A DNA stretch of 64,000 nucleotides from Mesostigma viride (Eukaryota > Streptophyta > Mesostigmatophyceae > Mesostigmatales > Mesostigmataceae): contig RPFO01000003.1 of NCBI GenBank assembly GCA_009746045.1, forward strand, positions 482,501 through 546,500. Reading direction: 5' to 3'. Below, piece by piece: positions 31,690 to 42,553 of the stretch. Every line of letters starts with the position of its first letter. The first letter of the stretch is position 1. The notes under the pieces were generated by a model, which was not told the origin of the DNA, did not search any database, and worked only from the letters and a program-made list of their open reading frames with translations. The translations under genes and the position numbers were made by a program.

Positions 31690-34600
31690 TCAGGGGAGGG
31701 GAAGGTGAGCAGGACTGGTGCATGGGGAGCCGCTGGTACAAGCGCCTCGGGCACCCGGACGGCCTCGGCCGGCCCCACCGCCACGACGTCCCCGGCGCCC
31801 CAGCCAAGCTCGGCTTCGTACCTGGGCCGCAGCCACGGCCGAGGTCGTGGGGACAGCTGCGCTGCCCTCGCCCCTGCTCCCAGCCGCCGCCGCCCGCCCG
31901 GCCGCCCTGGCCGGCCCCGCTGGGCCCCCGGCCCCGCCTAAGTCAGCGGCGGACTACCTAGTGCCCCCGCTGGTCGGACCACTTGGCGACCCGTCCGACA
32001 TGCCTCCTTTCACCTCTCGCGAGGTCACGGAGGCGGTCCAGCGCCTGCGTTATGACGCAGCCACCGGCTCTGACGAGATTCCTGCCGCAGTTGTAAAACT
32101 TGCAGCCGAATTCGAGGACACAGGTGTTATGCTGCTCTTCCGGGACATCTGCAACCGCCTTCTGCTGTCGTCGCAACCACCTCCAGCGGCCTGGCAACAC
32201 AGTTTTCGAACGATGATGTACAAGAACAAGGGGTCGCCTGCCGACCCCGGCAACGACAGAGGGGTGTGCATTCAGAGTGCCCCCCTATTAAGCTTCTTAT
32301 GCGGCTCATCCTGAACCGCCTGCGCACGGCCCTGGACGGTCACCTCAGCGAGACTCAGCACGGCTTCCGTTCAGGTCGCAACACAGTATACAGGCGCTCT
32401 TCGCTACTCGCCGACTGGTGGAGGAACTGCAACGCCTTCAGCCTGGTGAGTCCCCTTTGCACCGGCCTAAATTTTGTGCTGGTGGACTTAATCAAAGCCT
32501 TCGATTCGGTTTTCTGGCCTGCGCTTTGGGACATCCTCGAGTTGTTCCGGATCCCCCGCCCCGTGATTGCTGTCATCCGCAACCTGTATGAAGGGTCCAC
32601 CACTTCGGTGCGCACTTCTTACGGGACCACGCCCCCATGCCCTTTACAAAAGGGTGTGTGGCAGGGCTGCGTGCTATCGCCCTACCTGTTCATTATTGTG
32701 GTCGAATACGTAATGATTCAGGCGCGCAAGCGATTTGCCCGCATCGTGGGTAGGGAACCAGGGGTGCAGGTCGCTAACAAATTCTGGCATGGCGGAGCGG
32801 ACACGGAGATTCGGCTGGCAGACATCATCTACGCAGATGACACCACCCTCTTCGAGAACACTGGGCACGTGCACACATGGCTCAGTGACTGCCTGGCTAT
32901 CGAGGCCGCCCGTGCAGTAGGGCTTGAGGTCAGCAAGAAGACAGAGGCCCTGGCGGTTGGCCTCACCCACTCACCGCTGGCACCCCTCTATTATCTCCTC
33001 GATGGCTCTCGAGTCCTGTATCGGGCCCGTGTCAAGCTGCTAGCAGGGTAGCCCCAGCTGGGCAGCCTGCTCCCCAGCTGCGAGGTTGATGTGGACCATC
33101 GCATCTCCCTCGCCTGGCACGCTTTACGCCAGTACCGGGCCCTGTGGCGCAAGCCCCTGGGCAAGATCGAGAAATAGGACCTGTTCAAGGTCCTCGTCCT
33201 TCCTGTTCTCACGAATGGGGCCGAGACGTGGACCCTCACCGCCGACCTGGCCCGCAAGCTGGACGGCGCGGTCACCAACATGCCGCGTTCCATTTTCAGA
33301 GTAGGATATGCTGCTCATGTCCGCAATGAGGACCTGTACCAGGGCATGCCATATATATATCACCAGCAACCCCAAGGTGATTGCTCCGGCTTTCCGCCCC
33401 AGCTCTTGGGCCGGGACGAGCGCCTCCATGGGTTGGATGTCCTCGGCGTTCCGGTTGGCGACCCCGCGTTTGTCATCCATGCTCTGCGGGCCGCCCTCGA
33501 GGCACGCACTGAGGTACTGCCCTTGATTGCGCGCCTTCATGATTCGCAGACCAAGGGTCTGCTTCTGTGGTTTTGCGCTCACCCTCGCGTCGTTCACTGG
33601 CTCCGGGGCGCTCTTCCGGCTCAGGTCCGGCTGGCCGCCGAGGGCCACGACGAACGCATCCAGTCGGCCTTGGCGCAGCTGGTCCCGGGCCCCGACCTCC
33701 CGCCACATGCTATTCGCATTGCCTCCCTGCCTGCACGGATGGGTGGCTGCGGTCTGACTCGTGCCGCCCGGCTGGCCCCAGCAGCATTTTTGGGCTCCGT
33801 CGCTCAGTCGTGGGCGGAAAGCTGCCGGCTCCTGCCCCTTTTGGCAACAGCAGCGCCTGACCTCCTGGACCCCAGCAGCCCTTTGCCCTTCGTCACCGCC
33901 ATCCAGGAGGCCTATGCTGAGATCCAGCAGGCCTGTTCTCCCGTCCGTGCCGCTCAGGCGGTACAGCGCCACCTCCCTCGCGGCACTCCCTCGGTCGCCT
34001 CCGTTCAATCTCCCGCCGCATTCCCTGCTCGCGTCATCGATAAACACCAGAAAACCTACGCGGGTATTCTGCACACGGCTGATTGGATTGCTCTTTTCGC
34101 GGACCTCAACGCCCAGGGACGTGCGTGGCTGTTCTCGCTTTCCTTGCGGAGTGTGGGCTCGGCGTACCTTCGTGCTCTTCCCATGGCCCCCCCATTCGCC
34201 TTGGCTCCCAGCCACTACTCGGTGGCGCTCCGGCACCAGCTATTTGCCCCGCAGCCTCTTGTTCCGGCCGGGCGGCCTTGTGGTAGCTGTGGGCAGCCGC
34301 TGGATCCCACGGGGACTCACTACCTTGCCTGCATGGGGGGCCAACAGAATCAGAATTGGTATTTGTATTTGCACACTGTCCTCCTGACGGTGGTGCTCGC
34401 CATGATCCGGTCGGTTTTCCCCCACGCGAACATCCGGTCCGAGGATGCGGATGGCGCTGCCTTCTATTCCCCCAACCACCGGCCTGACATCGTGGTGCTG
34501 GACTTTGAGGGGGGTGGCCGGCATCTGCTTATTGACGTTTCGGTGGCGCGGCCCTTGGCTCTTAGCCACGTGGCTGGGGCCTCCCTCACGGCAGGTTACA

Positions 34601-35601
34601 CGGCGGACCGGGCGGAGCGGGCCAAGCTCCTGGCCTACGGCGACGTCGGGCACCATCGTGTGGTGCCCTTTGTCCTGGAGGAGTTTGGGGCCATGGGGCC
34701 CCTGACCTCCGCCTTCTTCAAGGAGTGTTGCCGGCTCCGGGAGGACCGGCTGGACCTGGAGGGCCAGCGGGCCCCATGGTCGGCGCGGACCTGGACGTCA
34801 TATTGGCGTCAGCGCTTGTCGGTGGCGCTGACTCGGGCCATGGCTGACATCATGCTCCGCCGTACGCGGGCTGATTTTGCGGTGCAGCAGGGCTATTAGG
34901 TTCCTCCCGTTAGGCGTTTCCATTGGTCTTATCGTAGTATAGAGCTTTGACATGGCTCTGTATATAGGTTTATAGCTGGGCGTTTGCTTTGGTTTGAGTG
35001 ATTTCACTCTGCTGTAAGTAATTATATTTTTAATATATATATCACCAGCACCATCAAGCAGCGGCGCCTGCAGCTAGTAGGGCACTTAGCTCGCACCAAC
35101 CAGGTAGACACCTCACGTGGCCCCCCCCCGCAGGACTGCGACCAGCTCAGCCTGGCCGGCACCGTCCTGACGTGGGCCGGGCCCAGTGATGCTAGACGCC
35201 GCAATTAAGGCCCGCACCTTCAAAGAACAGCTAGTAGAGGACATGGGGGGCCTAGGCCTCTCCGTGATTTGGACGAAGATGATGGACAAGGCCAAGTGGG
35301 CCCAGGTCATAGAGAACAACGAGCCCCCCCCTGTGGGGAAGCCGGCCCGCGCGTGCAAACCCGCGGGAGGCACGCCAGACAGCTCGCCTAGGGCAGCGTG
35401 AGGCTGTCTAGATAGATGTTGTAGTTAGAATGCTGTACGTTAGATAGATATCGTAGGTAGCTGATCAGACTGTACATAGATAGATTAGACCGGTAGGACT
35501 GTGTGCACCCATCCATCCATCCATCCATCCATCCATCGGGGTTAATGCTCCGTGACTCCCCAACGGGAGCACTCGAGTCTAATTAATTAATTAATTAATG
35601 G
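31690..35601 (+). mobile_element. LINE-B copy 2: reverse transcriptase, interrupted
   Basis: The plus strand encodes a CR1/RTE-like non-LTR reverse transcriptase. Visible motifs: YKNKGSPADPGNDRGVCI (domain 2 region), LVDLIKAFDSV (motif A, catalytic D), GVWQGCVLSPYLFIIV (motif B), IIYADDTTLF (motif C, catalytic DD), then the thumb AETWTLTADLARKLDGAVTN. There is a frameshift near 32275, stops at 33049 and 33175, and a LINE-C insert at 33369-35032. The coding sequence resumes at 35051 (IKQRRLQLVGHLARTNQVDT). The tail at 35535-35600 is (CATC)n, CTCCGTGACTCCCCAACGG, (AATT)n. No endonuclease domain lies upstream, so it is 5'-truncated as well as broken. Confidence 0.85.
33369..35032 (+). mobile_element. 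LINE-C copy 2: REL-endonuclease element inserted in LINE-B
   Basis: An open frame to 34899 encodes the C-terminal part of a non-LTR polyprotein. At about 34275-34332 lies CGSCGQPLDPTGTHYLAC (C-x2-C-x9-H-x3-C), and at 34480-34530 RPDIVVLDFEGGGRHLLID (RPD followed by a downstream D). That CCHC plus RPD...D/E layout marks restriction-like endonuclease elements (R2/NeSL/CRE-type), which use a PD-(D/E)xK nuclease rather than an APE nuclease. RT palm motifs are missing. The 18-bp repeat ATATATATATCACCAGCA at 33351-33368 and 35033-35050 is the target-site duplication. LINE-B copy 1 (about 2750) shows the empty site. The frame is intact and nearly identical to copy 1 of LINE-C, so the insertion is young. 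Confidence 0.88.
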
Positions 35602-36831
35602 GGAGCCGCCTTGTCCCGTGAGTAGGTAAGGCGGTGGCACCCACGCAGTTCTACCTCACCTACCAGGCCCATGAGGGTAAGGCTGGAAGCTGGTCCTTGA
35701 GCTCGTCGGTAAGCTAGGTGGTTGCCGTCTCCCCTGGCTTCTGGGGGAAACCCGGGAAACGACGCAGCACCGCTCGGCACTTGTGCACAGCGAGCGCGGT
35801 CGGTGGCCTCCCATGCATTGTTTTGCCTGGCGGAGGTCTTCCAGCTCCTGGAGTTTCGTGGCGATGGCGTCAGTGGTCGAGGGCGGAGGGGGTCGCCGAC
35901 CGCAGCATGCAGGTCCGCGTATGAGTGCTGCGATCGAGAGGCTACCGGCATCTGCGCCAGCCGGGTATAGGCTGGGCTGCATGGACGTGGCCGTCTATAC
36001 GCTGCAATCGCCGGGACCTGGGCGGCCAGGGCGTCGGTTTGGGCGGTGATGGTGTCTAGCTTCTTCGATCATGAGCACGCCGCACTTGCCCTCCACCTGG
36101 TTTAGGCGAGAGACAAGTGCAGCGTGCGTCTCAGATGCCTGCGCCGCGGTCTGCAGCGCGCCGTGAACTGAGGTAATTGGAGCTTGCATGGGCAACCCTG
36201 GTTTCCACATAATTTGGAGACCCGGGCCTCCACCTTGTTGAGCGTGGTGTCCAACGATGTCGATCAGCTGCTCGGCCAGCGGCCAGGTCACGTGCTCCTC
36301 CAGCACTGCGCCGAGGTCATCCTTAATTGCAAAGGGAGGAAGCCAATGCGGCGGCCGGCTGCGCTGGCCGGGGCTGGGGTGCGGATCGTTTTGGTGATGT
36401 CGCCTAGGCGGAGCTGGAATGGGCTGGTCAAGATAATCAGGCGTTGTTGTGCTTCGAACGATCGTCCAAAACATAGAGCCAAGACATGTCTCCATCATGT
36501 AGTCGACAGCCGCCCCCTTCTGGGGCACAAAGAGCTTCCGTTCCTGTCGAGGAACTTATTGAGGACCTCGAGCGACGCATTCCTGCGGCAACAATGGAAT
36601 CATCCTTGCCACTTGATGAAGGAGAAGGGTGGGTCGCCGGGGAAGAAATGACTGGCCGTTTGCGATATCGTGCAGCAGGGTTTCTTGCCTCTTGGGCTCA
36701 GGCGAGGCACTTAATTGGCGATGATTTTGCGGGGATGGCACTAGGGCAAGGGCGAGAGAGTTGGGCTGCCAGGCGCTGGGAAGCCTACCTAGCTCCTTTT
36801 CCAGACCTCGTTTAGCTAATTTAGTCGTCAT

Positions 36832-38139
36832 TCAATGCCTGAGTCTTGTCACGCGTGTAACGTTTTCGAACGATCGATTATTACATCGAACGATCAGCCG
36901 TAACCGATTATACTGGCGAGTGCGTATTAAAAATGCGCATCGAATGCAAGTGATCGATCTGACATGCATGACGGAATTTGGGGCTCAGACGCAAAAGTTC
37001 TGAGCTGCGCCGTCAGCCATACAATATAGTGCTGCCATACCGCCGTCAGCCATTTTCCGCAAGTCTGCATCACGTCTGCATCTGTTAGCCTTATTCTACC
37101 GCTAGGGTTACGGCGCCGAGAATTCGGTGCCGATCGTAACGTAACGCGAGGATGACAGTGTATGTCAATGAAACAGCATTCTGAATTTGACAGGTCAAGC
37201 ACCATTCAGGGGTTCGATATTATCCCTGAGGAGTTGCAAGGGGAATCATGATTGATCTAAGTATAAGTCAGTCGATCTATAAAATCAAAAATAAAGCAAA
37301 CTGTAAAGTAGCGTTTGTCCCTAGATGTGTGTGCACCTGGCCCTCTTTATGTTTGTCTTCTAATCAAATTCGGGCCATGCTGCACACGTGAGAAGTTGCC
37401 GGCTGGGCATGAGCAGACCAGAGCCCCATTCTGGCCGGGGCCAACATCGACAAGGAGACAACAAGGGGCCATTTAACTTGATCCATGCCACTATACTAGC
37501 ACAATAATTGTCTCACTTAATACTAGCACGATTTTGGATTTCAGGGTTTCGCTATTATCACTGAGGAGTTGCAAGGGGAATCCTGATTGATAAATAAGTC
37601 AGTCGATCTTTAAAATCAAAATATAATCAAACTATAAAGTAACGTTTGTCCCTAGATGTGTGTACAACTTGCCCTCTTTGTGTTTGTCTTATAATCATGC
37701 ATTCGGGCCATGCAGCACCATGAGAAGTTGCCGGCTGGGCTGAGCAGACCAGTAAGCCCCATGCTGGCCGGGGCCAACATGATCGATGCGTCTATAACCA
37801 TGACCTAGTGGTTCGGTTCAATCTTGATATCAATGAGACGACACATCTTGACATGGTGGGATCTGGGTAGCCTGCCCTTGTAAGAAGTTTGAAAAGCTGC
37901 TTCCATCTGAACATGGCATAATTCTTAGTCAAGCACCGGCCGCTGTAAATTCGATTCCCAACTTATGCACGGATGGTATTATTACGTCGATCCGCATCGT
38001 GTCGCTTCAGGAGCATGCCGATCTTCCTCAATAGGACACTTGGTGGCACTGCATGTGCTAGAGTCGATCCGTCACGGCCTCCATGTGCACCGCGCATGCT
38101 GAATGGTATGCTTTGTACGTTCAGCATAGCATGGATAGG
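36832..38139. other. No gene; about 230-bp direct duplication inside
   Basis: 37205-37452 and 37550-37782 are direct copies with scattered changes (shared GAGGAGTTGCAAGGGGAATC, TTTGTCCCTAGATGTGTGT, GAGAAGTTGCCGGCTGGG). About 100 bp separates them. The motif CGAACGATC occurs several times at 36868-36895. No protein-like frame is seen. Confidence 0.6.
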
Positions 38140-38250
38140 TAGGCATGTCCACCACAGCAGGCATGTCCACCATAGCACGCATGTCCACCATAGCAGGCAT
38201 GTCTACCACAGCAGGCATGTCCACCACAACAGGGATGTCCACCACAGCAA
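38140..38250. repeat. 18-bp minisatellite GGCATGTCCACCA(T/C)AGCA
   Basis: About six to seven copies with single-base changes (CACAGCA, CATAGCA, CACAACA) in direct orientation. Confidence 0.9.
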
Positions 38251-38259
38251 GCAGGGTAG

Positions 38260-40644
38260 TTGCTTCAGGACGACACCCTCCTGCGTTTCCGACGCGTCGC
38301 GACGCCGTTTCGCGGCCTCGAGTTCCCGACACGAATCCGACGGCGCGGACGGCGAAGCGGCCGCGTGGGCGCCTCAAGCTGCAGTATAATGGCTGATGAC
38401 AGGCGCGGCGCCCTATGTTGTACCGCGCCAAATGAACTGAACCATACTGTGCGTCCAAGTTTGCATGGAACCGACCATAGCATTGGCTCATTCGTCAATA
38501 CTAGGGTACTATATGCACGCCCACGCAAACTGGCAAGGTTCCACCCTGGAGGTCGGCTTCCCTGGATATCTGACGTCGGTTTCCCCCCCTGAGTTTCTGG
38601 CTTTGCATAGGTCGGTAACTACCCGGACGGCATGCACACCACCCCAGCAGGTATACCACCCCAGCACGCACACCGTTGCGTCCACTTGTCGCACAGTACC
38701 ACATACTTGACTGCAGCCGCAAGCAAGTGACAGTGGCACGCCGTCAGCGCACGACCCTGCCGGATGCTGCTGCTGCACTTGCTTGATCACACCATTGCCG
38801 TTGCACCACTGTCAGACCGTTGTCACAATCGGCCGGCCGGCCGTGGTGCGGCACTCAGGCCTCATCTCGAAGCGAGGGGTGGAAGAATAAGGGCAACTAG
38901 CAGGCTTCATGGGGCTGGGCACAAGGAATGCAGTATTAAAGAACCGGGGAGGAGTGCTTTATGAAGGAGAGGGGAGGCGTAACCACCATGAGTAGGACTG
39001 GGGACACCCATGTATGCATAATACATACACATTACCGCTAACAGTTACCGATCTGAAACGGGCGATCCCAGGGCACCCACGATTCCCCGGAGCCTTCGGA
39101 TTCCAAGGATAATGCCGTGCTGCAGGCCTGTGGACAAGCAGCACACGTTAGCCAGTCCAGTGCGTAGAACCTTGATGTTCAGTTCACGATAAGCCTAAGC
39201 AAAGTAGCATTTGTTGTAATGGTCCCTAGTGACATCCAAAATCGTAACCTGATACAGAAAGGCTGGGCAAGGCGATTTGATGGAGCAAACCAATTTGTTT
39301 TTAAGGCTTGCTGTTAGACGTCGCCAACAACACGAATTTATCCCACATTGAACTACGGTGCCTTACCGCTCTCCCACTTCGGCCGCCCGCTCACGAGGCA
39401 GTCCCCGAAGACCGCAGCCAACGTGACGCGTCCACAGGGAGATGCCACGAGGGATGCCCGGGACATCCCTAGCGGGCACAGTGACGACTGATCGGCCCTT
39501 TGAAGGTGGTCAGTACAGCCGCGTTAGCCTGACCGCAACAAACACGCGGACAGTGGTTCCGCGCCCGTCATGATATATTGCATGCCTGTCGAACACAGGG
39601 GATTGGAGCCTACGTTGTATGGCCGCCTGACAAGCTCCAGCTGGAATGCCACAGCCACAATGGGTGACATAAACCCGGAAGCATCAGGCTTTATCTAATG
39701 TTATTTCCGCTATGACTTTTTATCGTCTTCGTTCTCAGGGTGTTCATAAGCCAGATGCAGGTTTTTGTACGTAAGACCTGGCTCAGAACGTAAGATCTGG
39801 CTCACAATTTCGCCGATGCACTCAATCTTCAGTCTCCGAGCATGTCATTTCGTATACGGGGGCGTCACTTGACGGTGAGTTTGACGTTGGTGGCTATTGG
39901 CTTGATGCGATTTTGGATGTTCAATGGTGAGTTGAGTTGAGTTGAGTTGAGTTTTGAGTTTCTTCTAAAATTCCCGCGCCGATGGCTCGATGCGAATTTG
40001 GGTGTTCAAAGGTGATGAAGAGCTTCGAAGTCTTCCCGCGCAGCATCCCTGAGCATGCTTAGAAATCTTCACGCCGGGACATGGCCGGGATGCTGGTCCC
40101 ATTTTGTGCACTACAGTAAGACAGTTAGACTACCACGATCATGCCACGGCTCCGAGCCGACAGACCACATTTCAGCCGGCCCGCTCTTTTTTCTGCAATC
40201 ACTCTGGAGTCTGGACAATGCACCATTATTTTATCATTTTTATGTTTTTGCAAGCCGCGGCGACTAGCATAACTTTGACCTGTCGAGAGTCAAACGCAAC
40301 ATCGGCGCACATCGGCGTGGCGAAACCTGCCCTGAGCCCCTGACCCGTCCCTCACGCTGACGTGTCGCGTGACGACTGACGCCTTCCTGTGACGCTGCGA
40401 ACGAACTTTCAAATTTAAAAGTTGCGCCAATCCCAGATTCCCAGTTTGCTGTCGACGCTCGCTGCAGGTTTGATTTCTATCGTCGTGCTCTTCACCCCGG
40501 CAGTATCCGAAGTCGCACTCGTTGACACACGGTCTGCCTTGCAACGCTCGTAAATTGAAATCCGGATTACAGCTGCATCTTCCAATTTACTTGTCGTCTC
40601 ATCCTTTATAGTACTCGCGTCTGTCTCGTTAGCTGACCATCGCG
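38260..40644. other. Intergenic upstream of the zinc-finger gene
   Basis: No recognised gene. 39920-39953 is a short (GAGTT)n run. 39768-39806 holds a doubled phrase (GTAAGACCTGGCTCA/GTAAGATCTGGCTCA). The final few hundred bases before 40645 should hold the promoter of the zinc-finger gene. Confidence 0.4.
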
Positions 40645-41337
40645 ATGGCCTCACCAGTCCAAAATGTATCCCTCGAGTCCGACCATGAAGATGACTCTCA
40701 GTCGGAAGGCTACACGCCATCTCCCGAAGTGCCTGCCAAGAGGAAGAGGGTATCCGAGGAAGATAAGCAGTTTGTCTGCGACGAGTGCTCCAAGCGCTAC
40801 GTGAATGCGGCCGGCCTTCGAAAGCATGTTCGGGAGAGGCACGAAGCAGACCACGAGGAACAAGCAGCGATCAACGCCATCTTGGAGAAAGACTGGAACG
40901 CATGCAAAGACATCAACGAGATCCGCAAGGCCTTGCTTACAGTGATTCCGAAGCTGGCGAAGGCTAAGAAAGCCAGTGACCAGGTCAGGGAAAACGCCCC
41001 CGCCCTGGTATCCAAGATTAAGTCGAGCCTGGCGAACGGCATTCGTGCTCAAATTGTGTACAAGCGCTCTTCCTTAAAGAGCAGCGGCAAGTTCAACGTC
41101 GGAAGTCAGGTGGACGCCTTCGTCATTTCTGAGTGGATGAAGGAGCATCCTGAGTACAAGCCCTCTTCCGCAGGAAATTACAAGATCTCCTTTGCCGAGG
41201 GAGAGCTGGAGAAGCTCCTCGACCACGACTTGAGCAAGAGTCTTCGCTATTCTGGGTACCTGTCTCCCAACAAAGCGACGCTCACCTACAGTGCCGCCAA
41301 CGGCACACTTTCCATTACGGGAAGCTACTCTATGTAG
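40645..41337 (+). CDS. Single C2H2 zinc-finger protein, nuclear (230 aa), intronless
   Basis: One uninterrupted frame; the ATG is in CGCGATGG context. Residues 1-29 are acidic and Ser-rich. 30-36 (PAKRKRV) is a classical monopartite nuclear localisation signal. 45-66 is one canonical C2H2 finger with C45, C48, H61, H66 (CDECSKRYVNAAGLRKH). 67-140 is charged and probably helical (AKAKKASDQVREN). The C-terminal 90 residues (VGSQVDAFVISEWMKEHPEY ... LSITGSYSM) form a compact-looking domain that I do not recognise. The lone finger suggests DNA, RNA or protein binding in the nucleus; the target is unknown. Lack of introns sets it apart from its neighbours and could mean retroposition, but I see no poly-A remnant. 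Confidence 0.8.
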   Translation: MASPVQNVSLESDHEDDSQSEGYTPSPEVPAKRKRVSEEDKQFVCDECSKRYVNAAGLRKHVRERHEADHEEQAAINAILEKDWNACKDINEIRKALLTVIPKLAKAKKASDQVRENAPALVSKIKSSLANGIRAQIVYKRSSLKSSGKFNVGSQVDAFVISEWMKEHPEYKPSSAGNYKISFAEGELEKLLDHDLSKSLRYSGYLSPNKATLTYSAANGTLSITGSYSM

Positions 41338-42549
41338 AGAAGGGGCGGTGGGCCCCAGCCATTTCGCTTTCCTGAAGTCCGTCTGCATTGCTCAATCTTT
41401 GGACGGGAGGGTGCCATGTTTTGCGCTTCCAAACGTGTTTCGTCGTCCAATTTCTTCCAAGGATGAAGCGCAGATTGCAAATTTGCTGGCGTTTCAAATT
41501 CTGCAATTCTCGCCAAATACTTGGCCAGGAAAGAGCTGAACGGAGATCCAGGATATCTGTTAGATGCTGTCAGAATGCTTCCATGTTGTGCGCTGCACCA
41601 TGCAGCTGCCACCTGTCAGCCCATCATGCTATTATACAGTAGCCCAGTAGCCTCGTCAGCACCAGTGCACTACCCTGGGGCACCTTGATTCGTAATTGGC
41701 TTTGCATTTTGCTAGATATCTCAGCTCCTGCGAAGCTTTTTACAGCCTGATATAGTGCTAGCTGCCGATACTCAAACATCCTCATGCGATTTCATGTCGC
41801 TGAATATATTTGTGTCTAGTTGACACTGACCTTTTTACGGACAGCATTCTTGCATGCGTCCTACAACAGCCTTATATCCTAGCTTGTGTACGTATCGCCT
41901 TTTTTTGTTTGCCTTTGAACAATGATGGTGAACGAAAGTAGTGGATGGAAACAGCGTACAGCCGGCACAGTAAAGATGAGGGGATATTTTTAGGGGGGCG
42001 GGAGGGGGTCACAAACCCCCGAAGCAAATTTGTAGAGGATCCACCGACTGTAATATTGATAATGAATAAGTTTATGTGATGCAATTGGCACATCTGGCTC
42101 ATGTGCAGAGACTTGCGCTGGGCTTCCTACGCACAGCATCTCCTCATCTAAACACCCAGGAGGTGCAAACTCACTGGAAACTACAAGACGCACAACAGGG
42201 AGGCTGAGTACGTATTGAGTGAAACACCTGTCATATAGCATGGAGCACAGTCAGACGTGCTTGCAAATGGCAAGGGACGTCAATGGCTTGGTAGTTTGCG
42301 TGCAATCTGCAAGCCGTGCGCGGCCGTGGGCCACATACCGGCACGTACGTTTTTTCTAACGGCCATGTCAGTCTGCACATCAATCTATAATCACAGCTCC
42401 CCACTTTAGTGGGGCCAGTTCATATAAAATCTTGGACGCATGCACCTATATGCATTGGTTGATGAGTCTTTTATGCAATGTGTTGAAGCCAAATTTGATT
42501 AGCTTCTGTGCAATCGACAGGCTTGTGTGGTTATGTAATTTACAATTGC
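41338..42549. other. Intergenic, no gene recognised
   Basis: Downstream of the zinc-finger gene. No repeat or protein-like frame stands out. Confidence 0.4.
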
Positions 42550-42553
42550 TTAA

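Larger units (their letters stand above)
31500..36831 (-). mobile_element. LINE-D ORF1, antisense, split by LINE-B
   Basis: Minus-strand pieces 36831-36556 (MTTKLAKRG ... SASPEPKRQE, like the LINE-A start), 36528-35995 (AIKDDLGAVLEEHV region), 35982-35616 and 31675-31505 form one ORF1-like protein with frame changes. Removing 31690-35601 rejoins TYSRDK to RFLSHRKRLHDL at the point equivalent to FKYMADKLSFLKCRKKL of LINE-A. The target-site duplication is imperfect: GGAACCGCTTGTCC (31676-31689) and GGAGCCGCCTTGTCC (35602-35616). The copy is old and inactive. Confidence 0.7.

Noticed and set aside
36486-36815. 109-codon plus-strand frame that looks protein-like
   Set aside because: The minus strand of the same bases reads as the N-terminus of LINE-D ORF1, similar to LINE-A; the plus frame is its shadow.
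37205-37782. Considered as a pair of LTRs
   Set aside because: Only about 100 bp between copies, no TG...CA ends or internal retroviral-type domains seen.
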